5,032 nucleotides of DNA, from positions 1 through 5,032 of the forward strand of contig DAOWIV010000161.1 of the NCBI GenBank assembly GCA_030640725.1. Reading direction: 5' to 3'. The notes beneath the pieces were generated by a model. That model was given only the letters and a program-made list of their open reading frames with translations, ran no database searches and was not told where the DNA came from. Of this stretch, positions 1-5,032 are shown piece by piece. Positions within the stretch are counted from its first letter, which is position 1; each line of letters starts with the position of its first letter. Made by a program: the position numbers and the translations under genes. This stretch comes from Methanosarcinales archaeon. GTDB taxonomy: Archaea; Halobacteriota; Methanosarcinia; Methanosarcinales; Methanogasteraceae.

Positions 1-155
1 ATCAATGGAAGTGAGCTATCTGGCGAGGGTGGTAACTGTAATGCTGGTGCTACCTGCACGTACTCAAACACAAGCGCAAAAACCGGATACTGGAACGTCT
101 CTGCCGTTGCGAACAATACAAACGGTAGCGATATGCAGACATGGTGGTGGACAGT
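1..155 (+). repeat. Ig-like repeat copy 1 (partial, left edge)
   Basis: Bases 1-155 match 289-443 at every position except 130 (g) versus 418 (t), which changes Asp to Tyr. The period is 288 bp, or 96 codons. The copy is cut by the window edge, so the match probably continues upstream and there may be more units. It encodes the second half of an Ig-like unit, from INGSEL to TWWWTV. Confidence 0.95.
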
Positions 156-3090
156 AACTGCTGCCACCTCAGCGGGTCCGCCAGAAATCACCTCACCCAC
201 ACCATCGTCTGCGACTGTCAGCAATACAGAAAATGATGCAAGGGACTTCAGCATTGTAGTCAATCAAACAGTCGATGTGAAATGGTACATCAATGGAAGT
301 GAGCTATCTGGCGAGGGTGGTAACTGTAATGCTGGTGCTACCTGCACGTACTCAAACACAAGCGCAAAAACCGGATACTGGAACGTCTCTGCCGTTGCGA
401 ACAATACAAACGGTAGCTATATGCAGACATGGTGGTGGACAGTGACCTCGAGCGGACACTCCACCGGCTTCCGAATCTGGGATGCGGACAGAGATCCTCC
501 TATGGATCTCAACTACACATGGGATGCCCGCAGTTTCACCGGATTCTATTATGATCTTGATGACGATACCAGCACAGAGACACTGACCATTCATCTGGAC
601 AGTGACGATGATCGAAACATCGAAGAGGGCGATCTCGAGTACATCACCGAAGCAGCCGATATTGACTTTGAATACGATGATTGGGACAAATACAAAGTGA
701 TCGGTTTTATGGCAGAGAAGTATTTCGCAGGATATGGCAGTACTACCGATGATGAGATAACATCCGATACCATAAGCCTCGTCTCAAAGGATATGCTCAG
801 CAAGGTTCTGGTTGATGAAGACGAGAAACACACGGTCTCAACGGGTGCATCGCTCGAACTCAAAGAAGGCTATGAATTAAAGATCATACAACTCGACAGA
901 GATGGAGGTCAAGCACAACTCGAACTGCTGAAGAACGGAAAAACTATTGATACCGATATCGTGACATCACCAGACACGTATGTGTACACGAAAGATCTCG
1001 GAAAACTGGATGATGTCCCGATAGTTGCGATCCACATCAACAACGTCTTTGCTGGTACAGAGTCCAATATGCTCGTAATCGATGGCATCTTCCAGATATC
1101 GGATGATTGCATCTCTGTAGATACCGGTGATGACTACGACGATATGGAAATCAAGTCTTCTTCAGGTTACAAGATCAAAATGGAAAACACCGATGACATC
1201 GATCTCGAAGAAGGTGAAATCGTTGATATCATGGGGAACATCAAGTTCCTCGTTGCCGACAGCGGTACCCTCCGGTTCGCACTGTATGAAGAGATAACAG
1301 AGCCGGGTACGCATGACATTCGTGGAACGGTCCACAACACAACCGACACACCGACATGGGATCACATGAACTTTGAGGGGTTCTACTACGACATCGATGA
1401 CGATCTCGGCACCGAAGAATTGCGTGTTGAAAACAGCGGCAACACCATCGGTGAAGGCAAGCTTGTCTACACAACAAAACCTGAACCGGTTGGATTCGAT
1501 CTCGACGAATGGGGCTCTTATGAGGTGATCGGTTTTATGGCAGAGCCGTACTTCGCCGGATATGACGGAGAAAACACCGATGATGAGATAACCAACGACG
1601 ACCTCAGCCTCATCTCAAAGGATATGCTGAGTAAGGTCTTAATCGATGTTGAAGACGACCGCAGTATCTCCACAGGCGCATCGCTTCAGTTGGAAGAGGG
1701 TTACGAGTTAAAGATTATACAACTCGATGCTGATGGAGGTCAAGCGCAACTCGAACTGATAAAGAACGGAAAAAGTATTGACACCGATATTGTAAAATCA
1801 CCGGACACGTATGTGTACACGAAAGATCTCGGAAAACTGGATGATGTCCCGATCATCGCGATCCGTATCGGCAACGTCTTTGCTGGCACAGAGACGGCTA
1901 TGGTTACAATCGAGGGCGCATTCCAGATATCAGATGATCCTATCTCCATAGACACCGGTGACGAATACGGCGAGATGGAGATTACAACTGCTTCAAGCAA
2001 TAAAATCGAAATGAAGAACAAAGAGGACGTTATCGATCTCGAAGGCGACGAGACCATCATGATAACGGATACTATCGGCTTCAAGGTCTCAGAAGACGAA
2101 AAACGGTACTACCTCTTTGTCAGACGCACCGTTGGTTCACTCGACTCGCTTGAGATCGAGTTCTCCGAGACTCCGATTGTGGATGAGGAACTCACGATTA
2201 CAGTAACAGCAACATCAGACGGCGATCCGGTCGAGGGCGCGACCGTTACATTCGATGGAGAGAACCTTGGTCTCACCGACTCAAACGGCGAGGTCACGTA
2301 CACGCCGGGCGATGCTGACACGTTCACGGTTACTGCGAGCAAGGAGAATTACGACTCTGCATCAGCGGATGTCAAGATCCTTACCGAAGATGAGGCAGAG
2401 AAGGACGCACTGGATCTCGCCATGCCTGAAGTGGTTGATCCGGACGAGGAAATGATCATCAGGGTGACGTCTGACGGCGATGCAATCGAGGGCGCGATGA
2501 TTACCTGGGACGACGAGGAGATCGGAGAGACCGATGATACCGGAAGCCTGACTTACTCGCATGAGGAGACTGGCACGTACACGGTTACCGCAAGCAAGAG
2601 CAGGTATCTTGATGCAAGCGAGAAGATCACGGTCTCCATCCCCGCTGCAAAGTTCGAGCTTGACGGCATCAGCCTCCCTGATGAGGTGGCTGTTAAGAAG
2701 AGCTTCACCATCACCACCAACGTCACGAACGTTGGTGATATCGAGGGCATATACCGTGCAGAACTGGTGATCGACGACGGTAACGGCACCGTCACCAATG
2801 CAGGCTCGCAGAACGTCACCCTTGCGGCTGGCGAGACCGAAACCGTGAAGTTCACGTACAAGATCGCGGATGCAGGCACATATACCGTGCAGATCGGCGG
2901 CGAATCGGGTGAGATCGTGGTTACCGCGAGCGAGTCGAAGACCGCGCTTGTGGCTGTCATACTCTTCATTCTGGCTGTGCTTGGTGGGATCGGGTATGTG
3001 CTGATCAGCTCGGCTCCGGAAGGCGGATGGACTAGCGAGAAGCTGATCGAGGCGATCAAGGATAAAATGCCCGGGAAGAAAGGGCTATGA
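1..3090 (+). CDS. S-layer-type surface protein, C-terminal part (5' end outside window)
   Basis: The frame is open from base 1 to the TGA at 3088-3090, giving 1029 visible residues, so the start and any signal peptide lie upstream. Domains by visible residue: Ig-like repeats with WYINGSEL and MQTWWWTVT motifs and a Cys pair (CNAGATC) in each copy, about 1-150; two S-layer domains of the PF07752/TIGR01567 type, about 156-434 and 436-709, each with GFMAE.YFAGY, DMLSKVL, GYELKIIQLD and TYVYTKDLGKLDDVPI; two PEGA/carboxypeptidase-regulatory-like repeats ending in TYTVTAS-type strands, about 714-800 and 803-880; a CARDB-like domain, about 881-978; one hydrophobic helix, about 982-1003; and a basic tail ending PGKKGL. 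Paired S-layer domains plus a C-terminal anchor match Methanosarcina S-layer proteins such as MA0829, but the extra Ig, PEGA and CARDB modules make it longer. More than ten N-glycosylation sequons and many Asp/Glu fit an extracellular coat protein. Whether it is the main S-layer subunit or a minor surface protein cannot be told. No CxxCH heme motif is visible. Confidence 0.9.
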   Translation: MNGSELSGEGGNCNAGATCTYSNTSAKTGYWNVSAVANNTNGSDMQTWWWTVTAATSAGPPEITSPTPSSATVSNTENDARDFSIVVNQTVDVKWYINGSELSGEGGNCNAGATCTYSNTSAKTGYWNVSAVANNTNGSYMQTWWWTVTSSGHSTGFRIWDADRDPPMDLNYTWDARSFTGFYYDLDDDTSTETLTIHLDSDDDRNIEEGDLEYITEAADIDFEYDDWDKYKVIGFMAEKYFAGYGSTTDDEITSDTISLVSKDMLSKVLVDEDEKHTVSTGASLELKEGYELKIIQLDRDGGQAQLELLKNGKTIDTDIVTSPDTYVYTKDLGKLDDVPIVAIHINNVFAGTESNMLVIDGIFQISDDCISVDTGDDYDDMEIKSSSGYKIKMENTDDIDLEEGEIVDIMGNIKFLVADSGTLRFALYEEITEPGTHDIRGTVHNTTDTPTWDHMNFEGFYYDIDDDLGTEELRVENSGNTIGEGKLVYTTKPEPVGFDLDEWGSYEVIGFMAEPYFAGYDGENTDDEITNDDLSLISKDMLSKVLIDVEDDRSISTGASLQLEEGYELKIIQLDADGGQAQLELIKNGKSIDTDIVKSPDTYVYTKDLGKLDDVPIIAIRIGNVFAGTETAMVTIEGAFQISDDPISIDTGDEYGEMEITTASSNKIEMKNKEDVIDLEGDETIMITDTIGFKVSEDEKRYYLFVRRTVGSLDSLEIEFSETPIVDEELTITVTATSDGDPVEGATVTFDGENLGLTDSNGEVTYTPGDADTFTVTASKENYDSASADVKILTEDEAEKDALDLAMPEVVDPDEEMIIRVTSDGDAIEGAMITWDDEEIGETDDTGSLTYSHEETGTYTVTASKSRYLDASEKITVSIPAAKFELDGISLPDEVAVKKSFTITTNVTNVGDIEGIYRAELVIDDGNGTVTNAGSQNVTLAAGETETVKFTYKIADAGTYTVQIGGESGEIVVTASESKTALVAVILFILAVLGGIGYVLISSAPEGGWTSEKLIEAIKDKMPGKKGL
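289..443 (+). repeat. Ig-like repeat copy 2
   Basis: Second copy of the segment at 1-155, in frame and with one mismatch. The similarity decays abruptly after about 443, where the S-layer domain begins, so this is the last unit of the Ig-like array. Near-identity including silent positions indicates a recent duplication or continuing homogenisation; an assembly artefact is also possible. Confidence 0.95.
466..2127 (+). repeat. Tandem duplication of the S-layer domain
   Basis: Two diverged copies of one domain, about 466-1302 and 1306-2127, lie head to tail inside the surface-protein gene, offset by about 828-831 bp. Most of the pair has diverged at DNA level, but 973-1022 and 1804-1853 are identical over 50 bp, and the 21 bp starting at 697 and at 1525 are also identical. 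Paired domains are the rule in this family, where each pair forms one S-layer tile. Confidence 0.85.
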
Positions 3091-3153
3091 TCTGGATGAT
3101 GCCCAAACAGGAACATTTCTTCGTGAAAAACGATTGAGACCACGGTGATGGTT

Positions 3154-3184
3154 CCGGACGAACCGGTTTTCGGTGGTTCTCCGG
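3154..3184 (+). terminator. Stem-loop downstream of the surface-protein gene
   Basis: CCGGA (3154-3158) pairs with TCCGG (3180-3184), and GAACC (3160-3164) with GGTTC (3175-3179), with one bulged C at 3159. It starts 64 nt after the stop codon. A second pairing of CCGGG (3181-3185) with CCCGG (3201-3205) is an alternative. No U-tract follows, so termination is inferred from position only; it may instead protect the mRNA 3' end. Confidence 0.35.
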
Positions 3185-3233
3185 GACTGTCACAAAATAA
3201 CCCGGGACAAGATTGAAGATCCCTAAACACAAC

Positions 3234-3241
3234 CATATAAT
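3234..3241 (+). promoter_or_regulatory. TATA-like box, candidate promoter for taw1
   Basis: CATATAAT lies 120 bp upstream of the taw1 ATG, in an otherwise mixed-composition spacer. Archaeal transcription usually starts about 25 bp downstream, here near 3262, which would give a leader of about 100 nt containing the 9-bp repeat and the inverted repeat. A weaker AT-rich stretch at 3312-3320 is an alternative nearer the gene. Confidence 0.4.
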
Positions 3242-3250
3242 AGGATAACA

Positions 3251-3286
3251 TTTGTGTAATTTGTGAAATTCGTGCCATTCGTGATT
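3251..3286. repeat. Four tandem 9-bp units, TTYGTG-type
   Basis: Four consecutive 9-mers start at 3251, 3260, 3269 and 3278. Each begins TTTGTG or TTCGTG, followed by three variable bases. The unit is not coding and lies between the TATA-like box and taw1. A related TTCGTGAAA occurs at 3119-3127. Confidence 0.75.
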
Positions 3287-3328
3287 TATTTGTATGAATT
3301 GCTGTAAAAAGTGATTAAATCACGAATG
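3276..3328. repeat. 13-bp perfect inverted repeat before taw1
   Basis: CATTCGTGATTTA (3276-3288) is the exact reverse complement of TAAATCACGAATG (3316-3328), with a 27-bp spacer. The left arm is built from the last unit of the 9-bp array. The right arm overlaps a short palindrome, GTGATTAAATCAC (3311-3323), so two alternative folds are possible. It ends 32 bp before the taw1 start. It could be an operator, a leader structure or the remains of a small dispersed element. Confidence 0.7.
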
Positions 3329-3360
3329 CACACGCCCCGGACGAATGCCTCAAAATAATA

Positions 3361-4296
3361 ATGACCAGATCAAAATCAAAACCGGATGACCCATCAGAAA
3401 GAGGCGGCTACCCCGTCGCAGGTAGACACAGCGCGGTCAAGCCCTGCCTCTGGCTGAACCGGTCGATACGAGGAGAGGGGAGCTGCTACAAGTCGCAGTT
3501 CTACGGCATCCAGTCGCACCGGTGCATCCAGATGACGCCCACGCTGTCATGCAACCACCGGTGTCTGCACTGCTGGCGGCAAATTGAACATGCCGTGCCG
3601 TTGCCAGCCCCTGCCGAGTGGGATTCTCCAGTTGAAATCAAGGGGTCTATCATTGCAAAACACCTGCGCCTGATATCGGGGTACGGCGGGTCAGATACCA
3701 CTGATCCGGATGCATTAAAAGAGGCAAAGCAGCCGAACCAGGTCGCGATATCGCTTGCAGGCGAGCCTACGCTCTACCCGTACCTGCCAGAGTTGATCGA
3801 CGAGTTCAAGCGGGATGGGATGACGACCTTTGTGGTGACAAACGGCACGCAACCCGACATGGTTGCCAGAATCTCGCCAACGCAGCTTTATATCAGCCTG
3901 AATGCGCCTGATGAGGATACATATCTGCGGGTATGCAACCCGATCGGGAATTTCTGGCAACAGATCCAGGAATCGCTGGAGATACTCGAGGGTGCCAGGT
4001 CGAGGATGCGAACCGCGGTCAGGATTACGCTCATCAAAGGATTGAACATCTTCGATCCTGAGGGGTATGCACGCCTGCTGCAAACATGCGAGCCGGACCA
4101 TATCGAGGTTAAGGCGTACATGCACCTTGGGTTTTCAAGGAAACGCTTAAGCAGGGACGCGATGCCGGATCACGACGAGGTGCTCTCATTTGCATCGGAG
4201 ATCGCGGATGAAATTGGATATAAGATCGCAGACGACGCTCCGGTCAGCCGTGTCGTGCTCCTGTCGCGGGACGGGCAGGCAAAGCGGGTAAGGTAA
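3361..4296 (+). CDS. taw1: S-adenosylmethionine-dependent tRNA 4-demethylwyosine synthase (TYW1/Taw1)
   Basis: This cytosolic radical-SAM enzyme converts N1-methylguanosine-37 of tRNA-Phe to 4-demethylwyosine, using pyruvate as the two-carbon donor, the step after methylation by Trm5. The 311-residue protein has the expected archaeal length and lacks the flavodoxin domain of eukaryotic TYW1. The radical-SAM cluster motif CNHRCLHC gives C64, C68 and C71. A second cluster can be formed by C29, C42 and C55, spaced 13 and 13 as in the Methanocaldococcus enzyme as I recall it. K44, in CYKSQFYGI, corresponds to the lysine proposed to hold pyruvate as a Schiff base. Further family motifs are SLAGEPTLYP (131-140), VVTNGT (158-163), YISLNAPDEDTY (177-188) and EVKAYMHLGFSRKRL (249-263). 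An in-frame stop at 3316-3318 limits upstream extension and ATG 3361 is the first good start, although no clear Shine-Dalgarno sequence precedes it. Neither neighbour belongs to the wyosine pathway. Confidence 0.95.
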   Translation: MTRSKSKPDDPSERGGYPVAGRHSAVKPCLWLNRSIRGEGSCYKSQFYGIQSHRCIQMTPTLSCNHRCLHCWRQIEHAVPLPAPAEWDSPVEIKGSIIAKHLRLISGYGGSDTTDPDALKEAKQPNQVAISLAGEPTLYPYLPELIDEFKRDGMTTFVVTNGTQPDMVARISPTQLYISLNAPDEDTYLRVCNPIGNFWQQIQESLEILEGARSRMRTAVRITLIKGLNIFDPEGYARLLQTCEPDHIEVKAYMHLGFSRKRLSRDAMPDHDEVLSFASEIADEIGYKIADDAPVSRVVLLSRDGQAKRVR

Positions 4297-4560
4297 GCCC
4301 CTTCGGCAGGATTGACCGTCACGGCCACAATTCTATCTGTGGCGGTGTGAAGTATAAAAGCGGTTATACTCGATGAGGCGCATCTTATCGACAATACATG
4401 TCGAGGGGATCAACTCAGGTTGCTCTTGAAAAGGCTAAAATATCTTTCCACTACGGATTTCAATGTCTATGCCCTCTCTGCGGTCGCGCTCCCTGACGCT
4501 GATGCGGCGTGCGATGTGCTATGTGCTATGTGTGATGTGTGACGTGCGAGGGGATGAACC
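4297..4560. other. Non-coding spacer with clustered small hairpins
   Basis: I see no convincing gene here. Right after taw1 come several short inverted repeats: 4320-4347 (GCCACA/TGTGGC plus CAC/GTG around one mismatch), 4351-4370 (AGTATAA/TTATACT, 6-nt loop), 4372-4384 (GATG/CATC) and 4388-4404 (TCGACA/TGTCGA, 5-nt loop). The second overlaps a TATA-like GTATAAAAG at 4352-4360. Bases 4405-4510 show nothing I recognise, and 4511-4545 is a heptamer array listed separately. The hairpins may be the taw1 3' end or a small structured RNA. Confidence 0.45.
4511..4545. repeat. Five tandem 7-bp units, GYKAYGT-type
   Basis: Heptamers start at 4511, 4518, 4525, 4532 and 4539: GCGATGT, GCTATGT twice, GTGATGT and GTGACGT. 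They lie about 20 bp upstream of the TTAGG/CCTAA cluster. No start codon with a ribosome binding site reads through them convincingly, so they appear non-coding. Confidence 0.75.
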
Positions 4561-4565
4561 GCATA

Positions 4566-4619
4566 TTAGGTTTTTTCCGTAAACCTAACTTTTTTAGGGC
4601 AACTTATTTCCATACCTAA
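4566..4619. promoter_or_regulatory. TTAGG/CCTAA dyad operators and TATA-like box of the Cys-rich gene
   Basis: Four half-sites alternate in orientation: TTAGG 4566-4570, CCTAA 4584-4588, TTAGG 4594-4598 and CCTAA 4615-4619. The first pair forms an 8-bp dyad, TTAGGTTT (4566-4573) with AAACCTAA (4581-4588). The second pair brackets a TATA-like CTTATTT (4603-4609), which would place transcription start near 4631, just ahead of the ribosome binding site. TTAGG/CCTAA are the half-sites of the DtxR/IdeR iron- or manganese-repressor operator, but that operator is 19 bp while these dyads span 23 and 26 bp. Assignment to that family is therefore inference. Confidence 0.5.
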
Positions 4620-4645
4620 CTTCATACTATTCTAAAATGAATAAA

Positions 4646-4651
4646 GAGGTG
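4646..4651 (+). promoter_or_regulatory. Shine-Dalgarno sequence GAGGTG
   Basis: GAGGTG, seven nucleotides before the ATG at 4659, is complementary to the 3' end of archaeal 16S rRNA. It is the strongest ribosome binding site I see in this window and is what selects the 29-codon frame over the overlapping longer frame starting at 4651. Confidence 0.8.
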
Positions 4652-4658
4652 TGTTACA

Positions 4659-4748
4659 ATGGATTGTGAATGCGGTGGAAACTGCGCTCATTGCAAATGC
4701 AAGTGCTGCGCACGGGCTGCGGATGAAGAGGTTGACGAAGAGGAGTAA
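4659..4748 (+). CDS. Cys-rich 29-residue peptide, metallothionein-like
   Basis: ATG 4659 to TAA 4746-4748 encodes 29 residues. Seven are cysteines, at positions 3, 5, 9, 12, 14, 16 and 17, arranged CxC-x3-C-x2-CxCxCC, with one His at 11. The C-terminal part, DEEVDEEE, is strongly acidic. There is no signal peptide or membrane segment, so a cytosolic role is expected. The dense CxC and CC pattern suggests binding of a soft or borderline metal such as Cu(I), Zn(II) or Cd(II), or a thiol role; this is inference. Size and Cys count recall the 25-residue, seven-Cys copper metallothionein of Neurospora, with different spacing. Support for a real gene: an ideal Shine-Dalgarno at 4646-4651, an AT-rich promoter region with dyad operator-like sites, and a hairpin with T-run downstream. 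I know no named family for it. Alternatives are a Cys-sensing leader peptide or a small metal chaperone. Confidence 0.75.
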   Translation: MDCECGGNCAHCKCKCCARAADEEVDEEE

Positions 4749-4780
4749 AGAAACCCGCTCGAAACAACAGGGAACCCGGT

Positions 4781-4844
4781 CGCAAGGGTTCGCAGAGACT
4801 GGCGAAAAACCCTTGCGTCACCTGCAGTTGCGCTCAATTTTTTT
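4781..4844 (+). terminator. Hairpin plus T-run after the Cys-rich gene
   Basis: CGCAAGGGTT (4781-4790) pairs perfectly with AACCCTTGCG (4808-4817). An inner helix TTCGC (4789-4793) with GCGAA (4802-4806) is possible if the AAA at 4807-4809 bulges. Seven T follow at 4838-4844, 20 nt past the stem. Archaeal termination relies mainly on such T-runs. The element starts 32 nt after the TAA and separates this gene from the next promoter. Confidence 0.6.
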
Positions 4845-4845
4845 G

Positions 4846-4853
4846 TATAAAAA
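4846..4853 (+). promoter_or_regulatory. TATA box of the right-edge gene
   Basis: TATAAAAA directly follows the T-run at 4838-4844 and is the best TATA box in the window. The expected start of transcription is near 4875-4878, leaving a leader of about 27 nt before the ATG at 4904, or leaderless initiation at ATG 4878. Confidence 0.65.
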
Positions 4854-4903
4854 CACAAATCCCACCCAACAAAATACATGCAGACATCAGAGATTGCTAT
4901 ACA

Positions 4904-5032
4904 ATGACTACCAGCATGAGCGAACCGGACTTGCGACGCACGTGGGAAGAGATGTGGAATCAGAGAATGCGTCAGATGAGGATCGAATATGACCACGAAT
5001 TCAGGTCTAAACTCGCAGAAGACCACAGAGAG
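4904..5032 (+). CDS. Unidentified protein, N-terminal 43 residues (3' end outside window)
   Basis: The frame opens at ATG 4904 and stays open to the last base. It begins MTTSMSEPDLRRTWEEMW and continues as a highly charged, Arg/Glu/Met-rich, probably helical stretch. The upstream TATA box fits this start, while a Shine-Dalgarno sequence is weak or absent (AGAG at 4889-4892); ATG 4916 is an alternative. A Trp-x3-Trp followed by charged helix occurs at the start of some archaeal class I SAM methyltransferases, but no catalytic motif is reached, so that is a guess only. An ATG at 4878 opens a nine-codon frame whose TGA overlaps this start as ATGA. Confidence 0.6.
   Translation, partial: MTTSMSEPDLRRTWEEMWNQRMRQMRIEYDHEFRSKLAEDHRE

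Noticed and set aside
2941..3087. PGF-CTERM/archaeosortase sorting signal at the surface-protein C-terminus
   Set aside because: There is no PGF motif before the helix, and about 25 residues follow it, which fits a retained membrane anchor better.
2553..3278. Minus-strand open frame of 241 codons
   Set aside because: It lies mostly opposite the surface-protein gene, whose codon pattern explains the openness. It has low complexity (Ser/Thr/Val-rich), crosses the spacer and matches no family I recognise.
3251..3328. CRISPR-like array
   Set aside because: The 9-bp units are contiguous with no spacers and far shorter than CRISPR repeats.
3715..4125. Minus-strand open frame of 136 codons inside taw1
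   Set aside because: It is the reverse-complement shadow of a clearly identified radical-SAM gene.
4373..4429. 18-codon plus-strand frame after taw1
   Set aside because: Too short, with no ribosome binding site and located in the hairpin cluster.
4485..4520. C/D-box sRNA signals (CTGA and CTGATG near each other)
   Set aside because: The candidate box C does not match RUGAUGA and the box order and spacing are wrong.
4463..4582. 39-codon plus-strand frame reading through the heptamer repeat
   Set aside because: There is no Shine-Dalgarno sequence, its composition follows the repeat, and it ends inside the dyad operator region.
4751..4817. tRNA-like segment (GGTTCGC near a stem)
   Set aside because: No acceptor stem, D-arm or anticodon arm can be formed in the right spacing; the pairing fits a terminator hairpin.
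4651..4992. Plus-strand open frame of 113 codons from a GTG
   Set aside because: It overlaps the Cys-rich gene in another frame, begins inside that gene's ribosome binding site, and runs through the terminator, the TATA box and the next gene's start.
4688..5026. Minus-strand open frame of 112 codons
   Set aside because: It spans the terminator and promoter of the plus-strand units, has no evident ribosome binding site and no recognisable domain.

Overview
This window looks like a piece of archaeal genome, most likely from a methanogen-related lineage (Methanosarcinales or ANME-type Halobacteriota). Three things point there. The first gene carries the paired S-layer domains typical of Methanosarcina-type surface proteins. 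The second is an archaeal-type TYW1/Taw1 tRNA-modification enzyme without a flavodoxin domain. The spacers contain TATA-like boxes rather than bacterial -35/-10 elements. All supported genes lie on the + strand. The lineage assignment is inference from protein families only.

Layout. Bases 1-3090 hold the 3' part of a long surface-protein gene that is open at the left edge: Ig-like repeats (one pair nearly identical at DNA level), two S-layer domains, two carrier-type beta-sandwich repeats, a CARDB-like domain, one membrane helix and a short basic tail. Bases 3091-3360 are a spacer with a stem-loop, a TATA-like box, a 9-bp tandem repeat and a 13-bp inverted repeat. Bases 3361-4296 encode Taw1 (4-demethylwyosine synthase), with all six iron-sulfur cysteines and the candidate pyruvate-binding lysine present. 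Bases 4297-4658 are a 362-bp spacer with a cluster of small hairpins, a heptamer tandem repeat and a set of TTAGG/CCTAA half-sites.

The most interesting part is 4566-4844. A 29-codon gene (4659-4748) with a strong ribosome binding site encodes a peptide with seven cysteines packed into its first 17 residues and an acidic tail, much like a miniature metallothionein. Directly upstream lie dyads whose half-sites match those of DtxR/IdeR-type metal-dependent repressors. Downstream is a hairpin followed by a run of seven T. It reads as a self-contained, possibly metal-regulated micro-gene that length-filtered annotation would miss.

After a clear TATA box at 4846-4853, a further gene starts at 4904 and runs off the right edge. 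Only 43 residues are visible, so its function cannot be fixed. The surface protein, Taw1 and the cysteine-rich peptide do not form an obvious shared pathway. The spacers, with separate promoter-like elements, suggest independent transcription units rather than one operon.
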